Of a stretch of 6,935 nucleotides of DNA, positions 1-6,240 are shown piece by piece. Under the pieces are notes generated by a model that was not told the DNA's origin, did no database searches, and worked only from the letters and a program-made list of their open reading frames with translations. Position 1 is the stretch's first letter, and each line of letters opens with the position of its first letter. Both the position numbers and the translations under genes were made by a program. The DNA is from Clostridiales bacterium (lineage in GTDB: Bacteria; Bacillota; Clostridia; Oscillospirales; Acutalibacteraceae), in contig JAAVYX010000226.1 of the NCBI GenBank assembly GCA_022791355.1, forward strand, positions 1 to 6,935, read 5' to 3'.

Positions 1-172
1 ATTCCACATACCGCCTCTGCCCCTCGGCGTAGATGGTGTCGAAGGCCAGAGAGGACTTGCCCGACCCGGACAGGCCGGTAAAAACAACCAGCTTGTCCCG
101 GGGAATGGTCAGGTCGATTCCCTTGAGATTATGCTCTCTTGCGCCCTTTATTACGATTTTATCCTGTGCCAT
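1..172 (-). CDS. uvrA: UvrA, excinuclease ABC subunit A (N-terminal fragment, runs off the window)
   Basis: The first 57 codons are visible; the gene continues past position 1. The protein begins MAQDKIVIKGAREHNLKGID and has a Walker A P-loop GLSGSGKS at residues 33-40, followed by SLAFDTIYAEGQRRYVE. This N-terminus is diagnostic of UvrA, the ABC-type ATPase that scans DNA for bulky lesions with UvrB during nucleotide excision repair in the cytoplasm. The ATG at 172-170 follows an AAAGGAG ribosome binding site by about 8 nt. Upstream are a sigma-A-type promoter (249-277) and a LexA box (219-232), so expression is very probably SOS-induced. Most of the roughly 940-residue protein lies outside the window, so intactness cannot be judged. 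Confidence 0.96.
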   Translation of the reverse strand, partial: MAQDKIVIKGAREHNLKGIDLTIPRDKLVVFTGLSGSGKSSLAFDTIYAEGQRRYVE

Positions 173-218
173 ATACTTCTCCTTTTTGCGTATGACTTTG
201 CCGCCGGCTGGAAAAAAA

Positions 219-232
219 TAAACGTTTGTTCG
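219..232 (-). promoter_or_regulatory. LexA/DinR SOS box of uvrA
   Basis: Read on the minus strand the site is CGAACAAACGTTTA. It matches the Gram-positive LexA (DinR) consensus CGAACRNRYGTTYC at 13 of 14 positions; only the last base differs. It lies about 47 nt upstream of the uvrA start codon and about 16 nt downstream of the -10 element, so bound LexA would sit on the early transcribed region and block initiation or promoter escape. uvrA is a classic SOS gene in Firmicutes, which supports the call. Confidence 0.88.
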
Positions 233-248
233 TGACGTGCTGTCTCTT

Positions 249-277
249 AGTATACGACATTATTTTTTTATTTACAA
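249..277 (-). promoter_or_regulatory. uvrA promoter (sigma-A type)
   Basis: On the minus strand: -35 TTGTAA (272-277, 4 of 6 consensus bases), a 17-bp spacer, and -10 TATACT (249-254, 5 of 6). Transcription should start near 242. The LexA box lies just downstream and the uvrA ribosome binding site about 65 nt further on. The spacer is A/T rich. Confidence 0.72.
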
Positions 278-374
278 GGGGGAAGGGGAATTTTCATTTT
301 TTCCTTGCTTTTTTCTTTTTATTGTTTAGGTTCGAGGAAGGTTTCTTGTCAAATTTTCTTTTTTATTATATGGG

Positions 375-525
375 TGAGATAGCGGCTTCGCGCCATATGC
401 TTTTCGGATTTCTCCAATACCCTATCTAGTAGCGTCTGCCGTCTGGCGTCCCGGCGCTAAAGCGCCTTTATGCCTATCTTTTGCCAAGCGACAAAAGCTG
501 GGAGAGAAAAACGCTGCCGCCTGCG
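375..525. repeat. Dispersed intergenic repeat, copy R1
   Basis: This stretch shares ordered blocks with 6103-6233. The block at 375-395 (ending TTCGCGCCA) matches 6103-6123 at 17 of 21 positions. A CTCCAA block follows, then AGTAGCG at 428-434, a hairpin (CTTTTG/CAAAAG with further outer pairs), the identical 12-mer GAGAAAAACGCT at 504-515, and a GC hairpin (GCCGC/GCGGC). R1 has roughly 34 extra bases between AGTAGCG and the hairpin. The hairpin bases differ between copies but pairing survives, suggesting a structured element. On the minus strand the GC hairpin followed by AGCGTTTTTCTC resembles a terminator facing uvrA. Family identity is unknown. Confidence 0.6.
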
Positions 526-603
526 GCCTTGTAGGCTACGCCGCTGACGTCGTCTACAGGGCCGCGCACTTCCGAACGCTTCCGGCTGTCTCCTGCCGCC
601 TTG

Positions 604-631
604 AGTTGGGTGCGTTTCACTTAAACGCCGG
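604..631. repeat. Solo copy of the 227-nt unit tail
   Basis: These 28 bases match the end of copy A (6412-6439) at 25 positions and also resemble the end of copy B (6639-6666). The shared core is CGTTTCACTTA followed by CGCCGG. The rest of the 227-nt unit is not recognisable here. It lies about 90 nt after the R1 repeat, as the full units lie after R2. Confidence 0.6.
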
Positions 632-762
632 CTAAAAGCTGAGATAAAAACAGCAGCCGCGCTGCCGCTTTTACGCATCTGCCGGCGGGCGGACGGTTGA
701 AACGGAAAGGTTCCGAATCGAGATAGTTTGGAGGCTGTTTTCTTAGCTTGTGAAGCATTTTA

Positions 763-794
763 CAAAAAAATACGCCCGGCTATTTAGCCGGGCG
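763..794 (-). terminator. Intrinsic terminator of tRNA-Thr
   Basis: On the minus strand a perfect 9-bp stem (CGCCCGGCT/AGCCGGGCG, 773-781 with 786-794) with a 4-nt loop is followed by TATTTTTTT. It begins two bases after the tRNA CCA end, a classic rho-independent terminator for a monocistronic tRNA transcript. Confidence 0.9.
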
Positions 795-796
795 CT

Positions 797-872
797 TGGA
801 GCTGCTAACCAGATTCGAACTGGTGACCTCATCCTTACCAAGGATGTGCTCTACCACCTGAGCCATAGCAGC
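797..872 (-). tRNA. tRNA-Thr (anticodon GGU)
   Basis: The minus strand gives a complete cloverleaf. The 7-bp acceptor stem is GCTGCTA/TAGCAGC, the D arm is GCTCAGGTGGTAGAGC, the anticodon arm is CATCC-TTGGTAA-GGATG with anticodon GGT, and the T loop is TTCGAAT. The discriminator base is T and the CCA end is encoded (797-799). Anticodon GGU reads threonine codons ACC and ACU. The gene has its own promoter (910-938) and terminator (763-794), although readthrough from the aro operon is also possible. Confidence 0.97.
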
Positions 873-909
873 TTATTCATTTGCTGTCTCCATGTTGGCG
901 ACGAAAATT

Positions 910-938
910 ATTATACGCGAAGCCGCCTGATTTGTCAA
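910..938 (-). promoter_or_regulatory. tRNA-Thr promoter, perfect sigma-A consensus
   Basis: On the minus strand: -35 TTGACA (933-938, 6 of 6), a 17-bp spacer, and -10 TATAAT (910-915, 6 of 6). The predicted start near 903 gives a 5' leader of about 30 nt for RNase P removal. Such a strong promoter fits a stable-RNA gene. The -10 is followed by A/T-rich sequence rather than a GC-rich stringent discriminator. Confidence 0.92.
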
Positions 939-1002
939 GGACTATTTTGTTTTTTCTTGTAACTTTCGCGGCACGCTTTTTCGCCGGCCGCCTGTAAGCG
1001 GT

Positions 1003-1038
1003 CCGCTCTCAGCGATAGGAAGGGACGGCTGAGAGCGG
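1003..1038 (-). terminator. Hairpin downstream of pheA (possible operon 3' end)
   Basis: A perfect 11-bp inverted repeat (CCGCTCTCAGC at 1003-1013 with GCTGAGAGCGG at 1028-1038) encloses a 14-nt loop. It starts 24 bases beyond the pheA stop codon. There is no U tract on either side, so it is not a standard intrinsic terminator. It may stabilise the mRNA 3' end or act with Rho. The position at the operon end supports a role in 3' end formation. Confidence 0.5.
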
Positions 1039-1062
1039 ATGGGTAGGGGTTGTTTGGCGCGG

Positions 1063-2472
1063 TCAGGCTTCTACGGTGATTTCCCGGTAGTTGCCCAGAA
1101 AGGCCAGATCTTCGGTTTCGTCCTCCAGCGCCGTGAGCAGACTGGCCAGCACCTGACTATCGGAAGCGCCTGCGAAATCCACGTAAAAGACGTACTGAAA
1201 GCCGCCGCGCCTGGCCGCGCGGGATTCCAGCTTGGTCAGATTCAGTCCTCTGGCGGCGAAATGGCCCAGCAGCCGATGAAGGGAGCCGGTGACGTGGGGG
1301 AGGGAAAAGACCAGACTGACCTTATTGGCGTCGGACGCGATACGCATTTCCCTGGAAATAGAGATAAACCGGGTGGCGTTGTTCTCGTTGGCTTGGATGC
1401 CGGAGGCCAGGATGCGCAGGCCGTACAGCTCGGCCGCTTCGGCCGAGCCGATGGCCGCCAGATGGACATCCCTCTTTTCCCCCACCATTTTAGCCGCCGC
1501 CGCCGTACTGGCGTAGGAGACGGCCGTGTAGCCGCGAGCCTTGAGGAAGGCCTCGGATTGGGCCAGAGCCTGGGGGTGGGAGTAGACCGTGCGGACGGTT
1601 GACAGGTCCGCGCCGGGACAAGCCAACAGGTTCTGCCGGATGCCCATACTTACCCCCGCTGTGATGGAATGCCGGTATTGCAGGATCAAATCGTAGACCT
1701 CGGTGACCGAGCCGGCGGTGGAATTCTCCACAGGGGTCACCCCCCGTACCGCCCGGCCGGTTTCCACGGCCTCGAAAACGTCGGCGAACTTTTCACAGTA
1801 CAGCAGCCGGGCGTTGGGATAGAGCAGCTTGGCCGTCCGGCTGCAAAAGGCGCCGTCGACCCCGTAGCAGGCCACCGTGCCGGTGATGGCGCCGGCCGCC
1901 TGGGCGGTGGGCTGTCTGTCGGCCGCTTCCTGTATTCGTTTGGCGAGAGGGGAGACCCGGCGCAGCATGTCCCGCTGCATTTCCCGGCTGACCCCCATCA
2001 GGGAACGGTAAACGCTGGCCACATAGGAGCCGTAAGGCTGGGCCCGCTGGGCGGCCAGGCCGACTACCGTTTCCTCTCTGGAAGCGTCCAGCACGGGGAT
2101 ACCCTCGGCCGACTTGATTTGGGCCACCTGTGCCGAACAGGCCATGCGCCGGGCCAGTAAGGGCGCTAACTGGGCGTCGATCTCGTTGATCCGCCGCCTG
2201 ACCCCGGCCAGAGCTTCGGAACTTGCCGCACGCAGATTGTCGGTTGGTTCCGCGCCGTTGTAGATATCGTCCTGGGCCGATGTTTCGGAACTTGTCGCGC
2301 ACTGACTATCGGCCGGTTCCGCATCGTTGCGGATATCGTCCTGGTCCAATGCTTCAGAACTTGCCGAACACCGGCTGTCGGCTGAATCCGTGCTGTTGCA
2401 GACAGCATCCCCGGACCTTTCCGCGGTATGGGCCGCCCGGCCGGTATAGTTTTCATCTATGGAATCGCTCAT
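1063..2472 (-). CDS. pheA: P-protein: chorismate mutase-prephenate dehydratase, bifunctional
   Basis: Converts chorismate to prephenate and then to phenylpyruvate, the committed steps to phenylalanine, in the cytoplasm. The 469-residue protein has an AroQ chorismate mutase domain at about 88-170, with equivalents of the E. coli active-site residues R92, R109, K120, R132, E133 and Q166. The prephenate dehydratase domain spans about 198-372, with TPVENSTAGSV (246-256), SHPQALAQ (298-305) and the catalytic TRF (367-369). A C-terminal ACT domain (about 384-466) has GSLH (396-399) and ESRA (416-419), close to the family GALx and ESRP motifs that bind phenylalanine for feedback inhibition. Family members are usually near 370-390 residues; the excess is an N-terminal extension of about 85 residues made of 23-residue repeats. 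The ATG overlaps the aroC stop as ATGA, with GGAGG about 10 nt upstream. No alternative in-frame ATG occurs before residue 110. Confidence 0.95.
   Translation of the reverse strand: MSDSIDENYTGRAAHTAERSGDAVCNSTDSADSRCSASSEALDQDDIRNDAEPADSQCATSSETSAQDDIYNGAEPTDNLRAASSEALAGVRRRINEIDAQLAPLLARRMACSAQVAQIKSAEGIPVLDASREETVVGLAAQRAQPYGSYVASVYRSLMGVSREMQRDMLRRVSPLAKRIQEAADRQPTAQAAGAITGTVACYGVDGAFCSRTAKLLYPNARLLYCEKFADVFEAVETGRAVRGVTPVENSTAGSVTEVYDLILQYRHSITAGVSMGIRQNLLACPGADLSTVRTVYSHPQALAQSEAFLKARGYTAVSYASTAAAAKMVGEKRDVHLAAIGSAEAAELYGLRILASGIQANENNATRFISISREMRIASDANKVSLVFSLPHVTGSLHRLLGHFAARGLNLTKLESRAARRGGFQYVFYVDFAGASDSQVLASLLTALEDETEDLAFLGNYREITVEA
2213..2420 (-). repeat. 69-bp in-frame tandem repeat in the 5' end of pheA
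   Basis: Two full 69-bp units (2213-2281 and 2282-2350) are followed by a clear partial unit (2351 to about 2395) and a more decayed fragment (to about 2420). Each unit encodes 23 residues of the pattern SxCxxSSExxxQDDIxNxAEPxD. The period is a multiple of three, so the reading frame is kept. The repeat ends exactly where the chorismate mutase domain begins. The peptide is acidic, Ser/Ala rich and probably disordered. Confidence 0.85.
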
Positions 2473-3560
2473 AGCTTCCCATCCTCCGCCATCAAATTGA
2501 GCAGGCCCACGGCCATGGCCGCCTCCAGCGCCGGCAGGGCCCGGGGTACGATACAGGGGTCGTGCCGGCCCTTGATCTGGAGGGTGGTATTTTCCCCGGT
2601 TTCCAGATTGACCGTCTTCTGCGGCTTCCCGATGGAGGGGGTGGGCTTTAAGGCCGCCTGTACCAGAATGGGCATGCCGGTGGTGATGCCGCCGGTAATG
2701 CCGCCGCAGTGATTGGAGGCGGTGCGGACAGCTCCCGCCTCGTCGGCGTAGAGACTATCGTTGGCCTGACTGCCCAGCATGTCCCCAAATCCGAAGCCCG
2801 CTCCAAAGGAGACGGCCTTGACGGCCGGCACCCCGTAGAGCGCCCCGGCCAGGACGTTTTCCACCCCCCGGAACATGGGAGAGCCCAGGCCGGCGGGCAT
2901 GCCCACCGCCGCCAGCTCCACAATGCCGCCCACACTGTCGGCCTGGAGCCGGGCGGCCTCGATGACCTCCCGCATCTCGCCCCGGACGATGGGGGAAAGG
3001 GTGGCAAAGTAGATTTCGGACAGCTCGTCCAGCAGCTCCACGGGAATATGGACCGGATCGAAGCTTTCATCCTTGGCCTGCCCCACCTGTAGGACGTGGC
3101 CGCCGATGTGAACCCCTTTGCGCAGCAGTATCTGCCGGCAGATACTGCCGGCGATGACCAGGGGGGCGGTCAGGCGGCCGGAAAAATGGCCGCTGCCGCT
3201 TACGTCGTTAAATCCGCCGTAGCGGAGATTGGCGGCGTAGTCGGCGTGGGAGGGGCGGGGACACAGGGCGATGTTGCTGTAGTCCCCCGAGCGGGTGTCC
3301 TCGTTGCGGATAACGCCGCAGAGGGGCGCGCCGGTGGTGCGGCCGTTTTTTAGGCCCGAGAGGATGTGACAGACGTCCTTTTCCTTCCGGCGGGTGGCCG
3401 TGGGGTCCTGCCCCGGGGCCCGGCGGGCAAGCTGCTCGGCAATGGCCTCCTCGGAAATGGGCTCGCCGGCCGGCAGACCGTTTATCACCACCCCGATGGC
3501 CGGGCCGTGGCTTTCGCCAAATATACTGATTTCCACCGCGTTTCCAAAGCTAGACGACAT
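2469..3560 (-). CDS. aroC: Chorismate synthase
   Basis: Catalyses the last shikimate-pathway step, 1,4-anti elimination of phosphate from EPSP to give chorismate, using reduced FMN. The 363-residue product (usual family length 350-390) has the signature GESHGPAIG at 15-23, RPSHAD at 102-107, SGSGHFSGR at 121-129, CGGITGGI at 285-292 and GRHDPCIVPRALP at 331-343. The two conserved active-site histidines correspond to H18 and H105. The chosen ATG at 3560-3558 lies 8 nt after GGAGG and starts MSSSFGNAV, as expected for the family; a longer in-frame start at 3656 would add 32 unrelated residues inside aroA. The gene overlaps aroA by 11 bp and pheA by 4 bp. No flavin reductase domain is present, so reduced FMN must come from elsewhere. 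Confidence 0.97.
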   Translation of the reverse strand: MSSSFGNAVEISIFGESHGPAIGVVINGLPAGEPISEEAIAEQLARRAPGQDPTATRRKEKDVCHILSGLKNGRTTGAPLCGVIRNEDTRSGDYSNIALCPRPSHADYAANLRYGGFNDVSGSGHFSGRLTAPLVIAGSICRQILLRKGVHIGGHVLQVGQAKDESFDPVHIPVELLDELSEIYFATLSPIVRGEMREVIEAARLQADSVGGIVELAAVGMPAGLGSPMFRGVENVLAGALYGVPAVKAVSFGAGFGFGDMLGSQANDSLYADEAGAVRTASNHCGGITGGITTGMPILVQAALKPTPSIGKPQKTVNLETGENTTLQIKGRHDPCIVPRALPALEAAMAVGLLNLMAEDGKL

Positions 3561-4947
3561 GGGCCTTACCTCCAAGCATATTGTAATCGGCAAAAAAGCC
3601 GGGATAGGATTTGGCTGCGGCCTGCGCGTCGGTGACGACGCTTTCCTCCGCAGCAAAGGCTGCGGCTATGGAAAAGGCCATGACGATACGGTGGTCGCCA
3701 GCCCCGTCTACAAGTCCGCCCCGAGGTTTGTCCCCCCCGGATATTACCAGCCCGTCAGGCTGTTCGGTCGCTTGAACGCCCATAGCGGTAAGCCCGGCGG
3801 CGATGGCGGCGATCCGGTCGCTCTCCTTGATGCGCAGACGGGCCCCGCCTGTGAGAACCGTCCTGTCGGGCGCGAAGGCCGCGCAAACGGCCAGAGCGGG
3901 GGCCATGTCGGGCACCTGGCTTACATCGATGACCGCCCCCCGCAGCCGGCCGGGGGAGACCAGCAGGTCCCCCTTTTCCCAGCTGATTTTTGCGCCCAGA
4001 CGGCCGAAGAGCTCCACCGCCGCCTTGTCCCCCTGAGCCGAGTCGGGATTTAAGCCGGCCAGGGCGATGGAACCGCCCAGGGCGCCCGCCGCCAGATAAA
4101 AGGCGGCGGCCGACCAATCCGCCTCTACCCGGCAGTCTGTAGGCCGGTAACGGGAGCCGGCCGGGATCCGGTACCCGTCGGACAGGCGCTCCACCCGGAC
4201 CCCGAAGGCCGCCATGGTCCGCAGGGTCATGTCCACATATCCGGCCGATTGGAGCGGGGTGGTCAATTGGATACGGCTTTCCGCTCCGGTCAGGGGCAGG
4301 GCCAGCAGCAGGCCGGTGATATACTGGGAGCTTACGTCCCCCGGCAGCCGGTAGGTCCCGCCCGGCAGCCGTCCCGTCAGGCGCAGGGGCAGATTGTCTT
4401 CCCCAAGGGACTGACAGGTAAGACCCCGCTCCTGAAAAAGCGCGGTCAGAGCGTCGATGGGCCGCTGGGGCAGCCGTCCCTCCCCCGTAAACCGGACGGG
4501 ACGGCCCATCGCGGCCGCAACCGGCAGCAGAAAGCGCAGGGTGGAGCCCGATTCGCCGCAGTCGCAGACCGGCTCGGGCCCGGGGCCGGGTTCGCATCCG
4601 ATTTCGAGTCCGGGCGTGGGTCCGGGCTCGGATCCGGGCTCGAGTGCGAATGTAGATACGGCATCGGATCCAATCGGACGATTGTCCCCGCCGCCTCTCT
4701 CGTTGTCCCCCGCCTCAAACCGGACGCCGTGGACGACGGCCGTATCTCCCTCCATACGGATATCAGCGCCCAGGGCTTTCAAAACCCGCAGAGTGGCCTC
4801 TATATCCTTGGAGAGGGCCATCCGGCTGATCCGGCTGACCCCGTCGGCCAGGGCGGCGCAGATGAGCAGACGATGGGCGTCGCTCTTGGAGGGGGGGAGA
4901 ACCACCCGGCCGTTCAGTACGGCGGGGTGAATGACCGCCCGGCTCAT
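3550..4947 (-). CDS. aroA: EPSP synthase (3-phosphoshikimate 1-carboxyvinyltransferase) with acidic insertion
   Basis: Transfers the enolpyruvyl group of PEP to shikimate-3-phosphate. The 465-residue protein contains PSKSDAHR (19-26, K21 and R26 for substrate binding), GESGSTLR (131-138, the PEP-site loop), LPQRPI (159-164), DVSSQYITG (204-212, shikimate-phosphate binding), PDMAPALAV with D347, KESDR (374-378, catalytic Lys/Glu), DHR (418-420) and K446. All key residues are present, so it should be active. It is longer than the usual 420-440 residues because of an insertion at about 78-126. The ATG overlaps the aroB stop as ATGA; a weak GGTGGA precedes it, so translation is probably coupled to aroB. 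This glyphosate-target enzyme cannot be placed in a sensitivity class from the sequence alone. Confidence 0.96.
   Translation of the reverse strand: MSRAVIHPAVLNGRVVLPPSKSDAHRLLICAALADGVSRISRMALSKDIEATLRVLKALGADIRMEGDTAVVHGVRFEAGDNERGGGDNRPIGSDAVSTFALEPGSEPGPTPGLEIGCEPGPGPEPVCDCGESGSTLRFLLPVAAAMGRPVRFTGEGRLPQRPIDALTALFQERGLTCQSLGEDNLPLRLTGRLPGGTYRLPGDVSSQYITGLLLALPLTGAESRIQLTTPLQSAGYVDMTLRTMAAFGVRVERLSDGYRIPAGSRYRPTDCRVEADWSAAAFYLAAGALGGSIALAGLNPDSAQGDKAAVELFGRLGAKISWEKGDLLVSPGRLRGAVIDVSQVPDMAPALAVCAAFAPDRTVLTGGARLRIKESDRIAAIAAGLTAMGVQATEQPDGLVISGGDKPRGGLVDGAGDHRIVMAFSIAAAFAAEESVVTDAQAAAKSYPGFFADYNMLGGKAHVV
4570..4716 (-). other. Low-complexity insertion within aroA
   Basis: Encodes about 49 residues (roughly 78-126) placed between a predicted strand ending VVHGVRF and the conserved CDCGESGSTLR loop. 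It is rich in Gly, Pro, Glu, Asp and Ser, with repeats such as EPGSEPGP and EPGPGPEP. At DNA level there are short direct repeats, for example two adjacent copies of TCCGGGCTCG at 4620-4641. No other AroA motif is disrupted. It is in frame and probably a surface loop that is disordered. Confidence 0.75.
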
Positions 4948-6002
4948 TGCAGTCCACCCGCTATAAAGGCGGTCAGATGATCGGTTTCCAGCGGATGGAC
5001 AAAGGCCTCGCCCAAGCCTTTAAGCAGAACCAGATGGATCAGGCCGCCCCGCCGTTTTTTGTCCAGCCCCGCCAGTGCGCTCAGGCGGGCGGGGGAGAGG
5101 CCGGACTCCACCGGCAGGCCCAGCTTCTCCAGACAGCCGGCAATGCGGCCGGCCGTGCCGGCCGGGGTCAGCCCCGCCGCCTCGGCGGCCCGGGTGACGG
5201 CGACCATACCCATGCCCACCGCCTCGCCGTGACTGACCGTCGTATAGTTATGATGCCGCTCAATGGCGTGTCCCAAGGTGTGCCCGAAGTTTAAGAGCAT
5301 ACGCTCGCCCGACTCCATAAAGTCCCGCTCCACCACGTCTCTCTTGAGGGTAACGCAGGTTTCGATGAGCTGGGGCAGGAAGTCCTTGGGGTTTTCCCGT
5401 TCCAAGCGTTCGAAAAGGGGCTCCGAAAAAATGCAGCCGTACTTGACCGCCTCGCCCAGCCCGTCCCGAAAATACCGGTCGGGCAGGGAAGAGAGGACAT
5501 AAGGGTCGATGAGCACCAGCCGGGGATTGTGGAAGGCCCCGGCCAGGTTTTTACCGGCCGGCAGGTCGCAGCCGGTCTTGCCGCCCACCGACGAGTCGAT
5601 TTGGGACAGAAGGGTGGTGGGAATTTGGACAAAGTCGATTCCCCGCAGATAGACGGCCGCCGTAAAGCCGGACAAGTCCCCGCAGACGCCGCCGCCTAGG
5701 GCCACGATCAGGTCGGAGCGGGAGAGGCCGGCTTCGCAGCAGGCCTCCAGCATGGTCGAAACGGTCTGTATGTTTTTTCGTTCCTCCCCGGCGGGGAAGA
5801 CGTGCAGCGAAACCGCGAAACCCGCCGCCTCTAGGGAATCGGCTACGGTCTGCCCATACAGGGGGGCCACATTGGAGTCGCTGATAATCAGGGCGCGGGC
5901 CGCCTTGGTCAGCGGACGGATCTGGGCCCCGCAGCGGCGCAGAAGGCCGGGTTCTATTATAATGTTATAGTCCGATTGGTTTTGAACCGGGATGGTAGGC
6001 AT
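4944..6002 (-). CDS. aroB: 3-dehydroquinate synthase
   Basis: Converts DAHP to 3-dehydroquinate, the second shikimate-pathway step, using NAD+ and a divalent metal (Zn or Co). The 352-residue protein (usual length about 340-390) has the NAD-binding GGGVCGDLSGFTA (103-115), PTTLLSQIDSSVGGKTG (128-144), EAVKYG (184-189), NFGHTLGHAIE (238-248) and SHGEAVGMGM (257-266). By family analogy the metal ligands are E184, H241 and H258. The chosen ATG at 6002-6000 lies 8 nt after AAGGAG and starts MPTIPVQNQSDYNI; a longer in-frame start at 6173 would add 57 residues of unrelated sequence from the upstream repeat. It is the first gene of the aro operon. I see no convincing promoter or T-box leader in the bases just upstream. 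Confidence 0.97.
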   Translation of the reverse strand: MPTIPVQNQSDYNIIIEPGLLRRCGAQIRPLTKAARALIISDSNVAPLYGQTVADSLEAAGFAVSLHVFPAGEERKNIQTVSTMLEACCEAGLSRSDLIVALGGGVCGDLSGFTAAVYLRGIDFVQIPTTLLSQIDSSVGGKTGCDLPAGKNLAGAFHNPRLVLIDPYVLSSLPDRYFRDGLGEAVKYGCIFSEPLFERLERENPKDFLPQLIETCVTLKRDVVERDFMESGERMLLNFGHTLGHAIERHHNYTTVSHGEAVGMGMVAVTRAAEAAGLTPAGTAGRIAGCLEKLGLPVESGLSPARLSALAGLDKKRRGGLIHLVLLKGLGEAFVHPLETDHLTAFIAGGLQ

Positions 6003-6102
6003 GGGGATCGCTCCTTTTCGCCTGACGGCGGGGGAATATTTTGTTTTTTGACTGAGAGAGGTTTGGAGGCCCATTCGCTTTTCTTTTCCTTTTAATATCA
6101 GC

Positions 6103-6233
6103 TGAGAGTGAGGTTTCGCGCCAGATTTCCCTATAGGATTCCTCCAAAAGTTGGTCGAGTAGCGCGACCCCATCTTTTTTAGAGCGAAAAAAGATGGGGG
6201 AGAAAAACGCTCGCGGGGGCGGCTGCCCCCGCG
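6103..6233. repeat. Dispersed intergenic repeat, copy R2
   Basis: Second copy of the element at 375-525, in the same orientation. It has the TTCGCGCCA block (6115-6123), AGTAGCG (6158-6164), a 13-bp perfect inverted repeat (6168-6180 with 6187-6199, loop AGAGCG), the invariant GAGAAAAACGCT (6200-6211) and a 9-bp GC hairpin (6212-6220 with 6225-6233, loop GGCT). It sits about 100 bp upstream of aroB and directly abuts the tandem 227-nt units. A frame through it on the minus strand encodes a low-complexity peptide I take to be spurious. Confidence 0.65.
6203..6233 (-). terminator. Terminator-like hairpin within R2
   Basis: On the minus strand the 9-bp stem CGCGGGGGC/GCCCCCGCG with loop AGCC is followed by AGCG and then TTTTT. 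The 4-nt gap between stem and U tract is atypical, so efficiency is uncertain. It would stop transcription entering the aro operon from the right. Confidence 0.35.
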
Positions 6234-6240
6234 ACCCCCG

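Larger units (their letters stand above)
278..761. other. Non-coding gap between uvrA promoter and tRNA-Thr terminator
   Basis: No open frame here has a convincing ribosome binding site or recognisable protein. Positions 278-374 are T-rich on the plus strand. On the minus strand a TTGACA lies at 347-352, with no good -10 at proper spacing. Positions 375-525 hold one copy of a dispersed repeat, and 604-631 hold an isolated copy of the tail of the 227-nt unit from the right end. Short GC hairpins occur, for example GGCGC/GCGCC near 453-466. The rest (about 640-760) shows nothing I can name. Confidence 0.6.

Noticed and set aside
347..352. TTGACA on the minus strand as a second uvrA promoter
   Set aside because: A perfect -35 hexamer, but at 16-18 bp spacing no -10 better than 3 of 6 follows; the promoter at 249-277 is much better.
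226..429. 67-residue hydrophobic plus-strand frame
   Set aside because: Starts inside the uvrA LexA box, crosses its promoter on the opposite strand and enters repeat R1; the hydrophobic look comes from T-rich DNA and there is no ribosome binding site.
1039..1602. 187-residue plus-strand frame
   Set aside because: Antisense to pheA, whose mutase, dehydratase and ACT motifs are unmistakable; no ribosome binding site and no recognisable protein. GC-rich genes create such shadow frames.
4249..4980. 243-residue plus-strand frame
   Set aside because: Antisense to aroA; composition is a mirror of the real gene and there are no family motifs.
6003..6240. T-box or attenuator leader for the aro operon
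   Set aside because: No T-box GGTGG-type antiterminator sequence, specifier loop or leader peptide rich in aromatic codons was found upstream of aroB.
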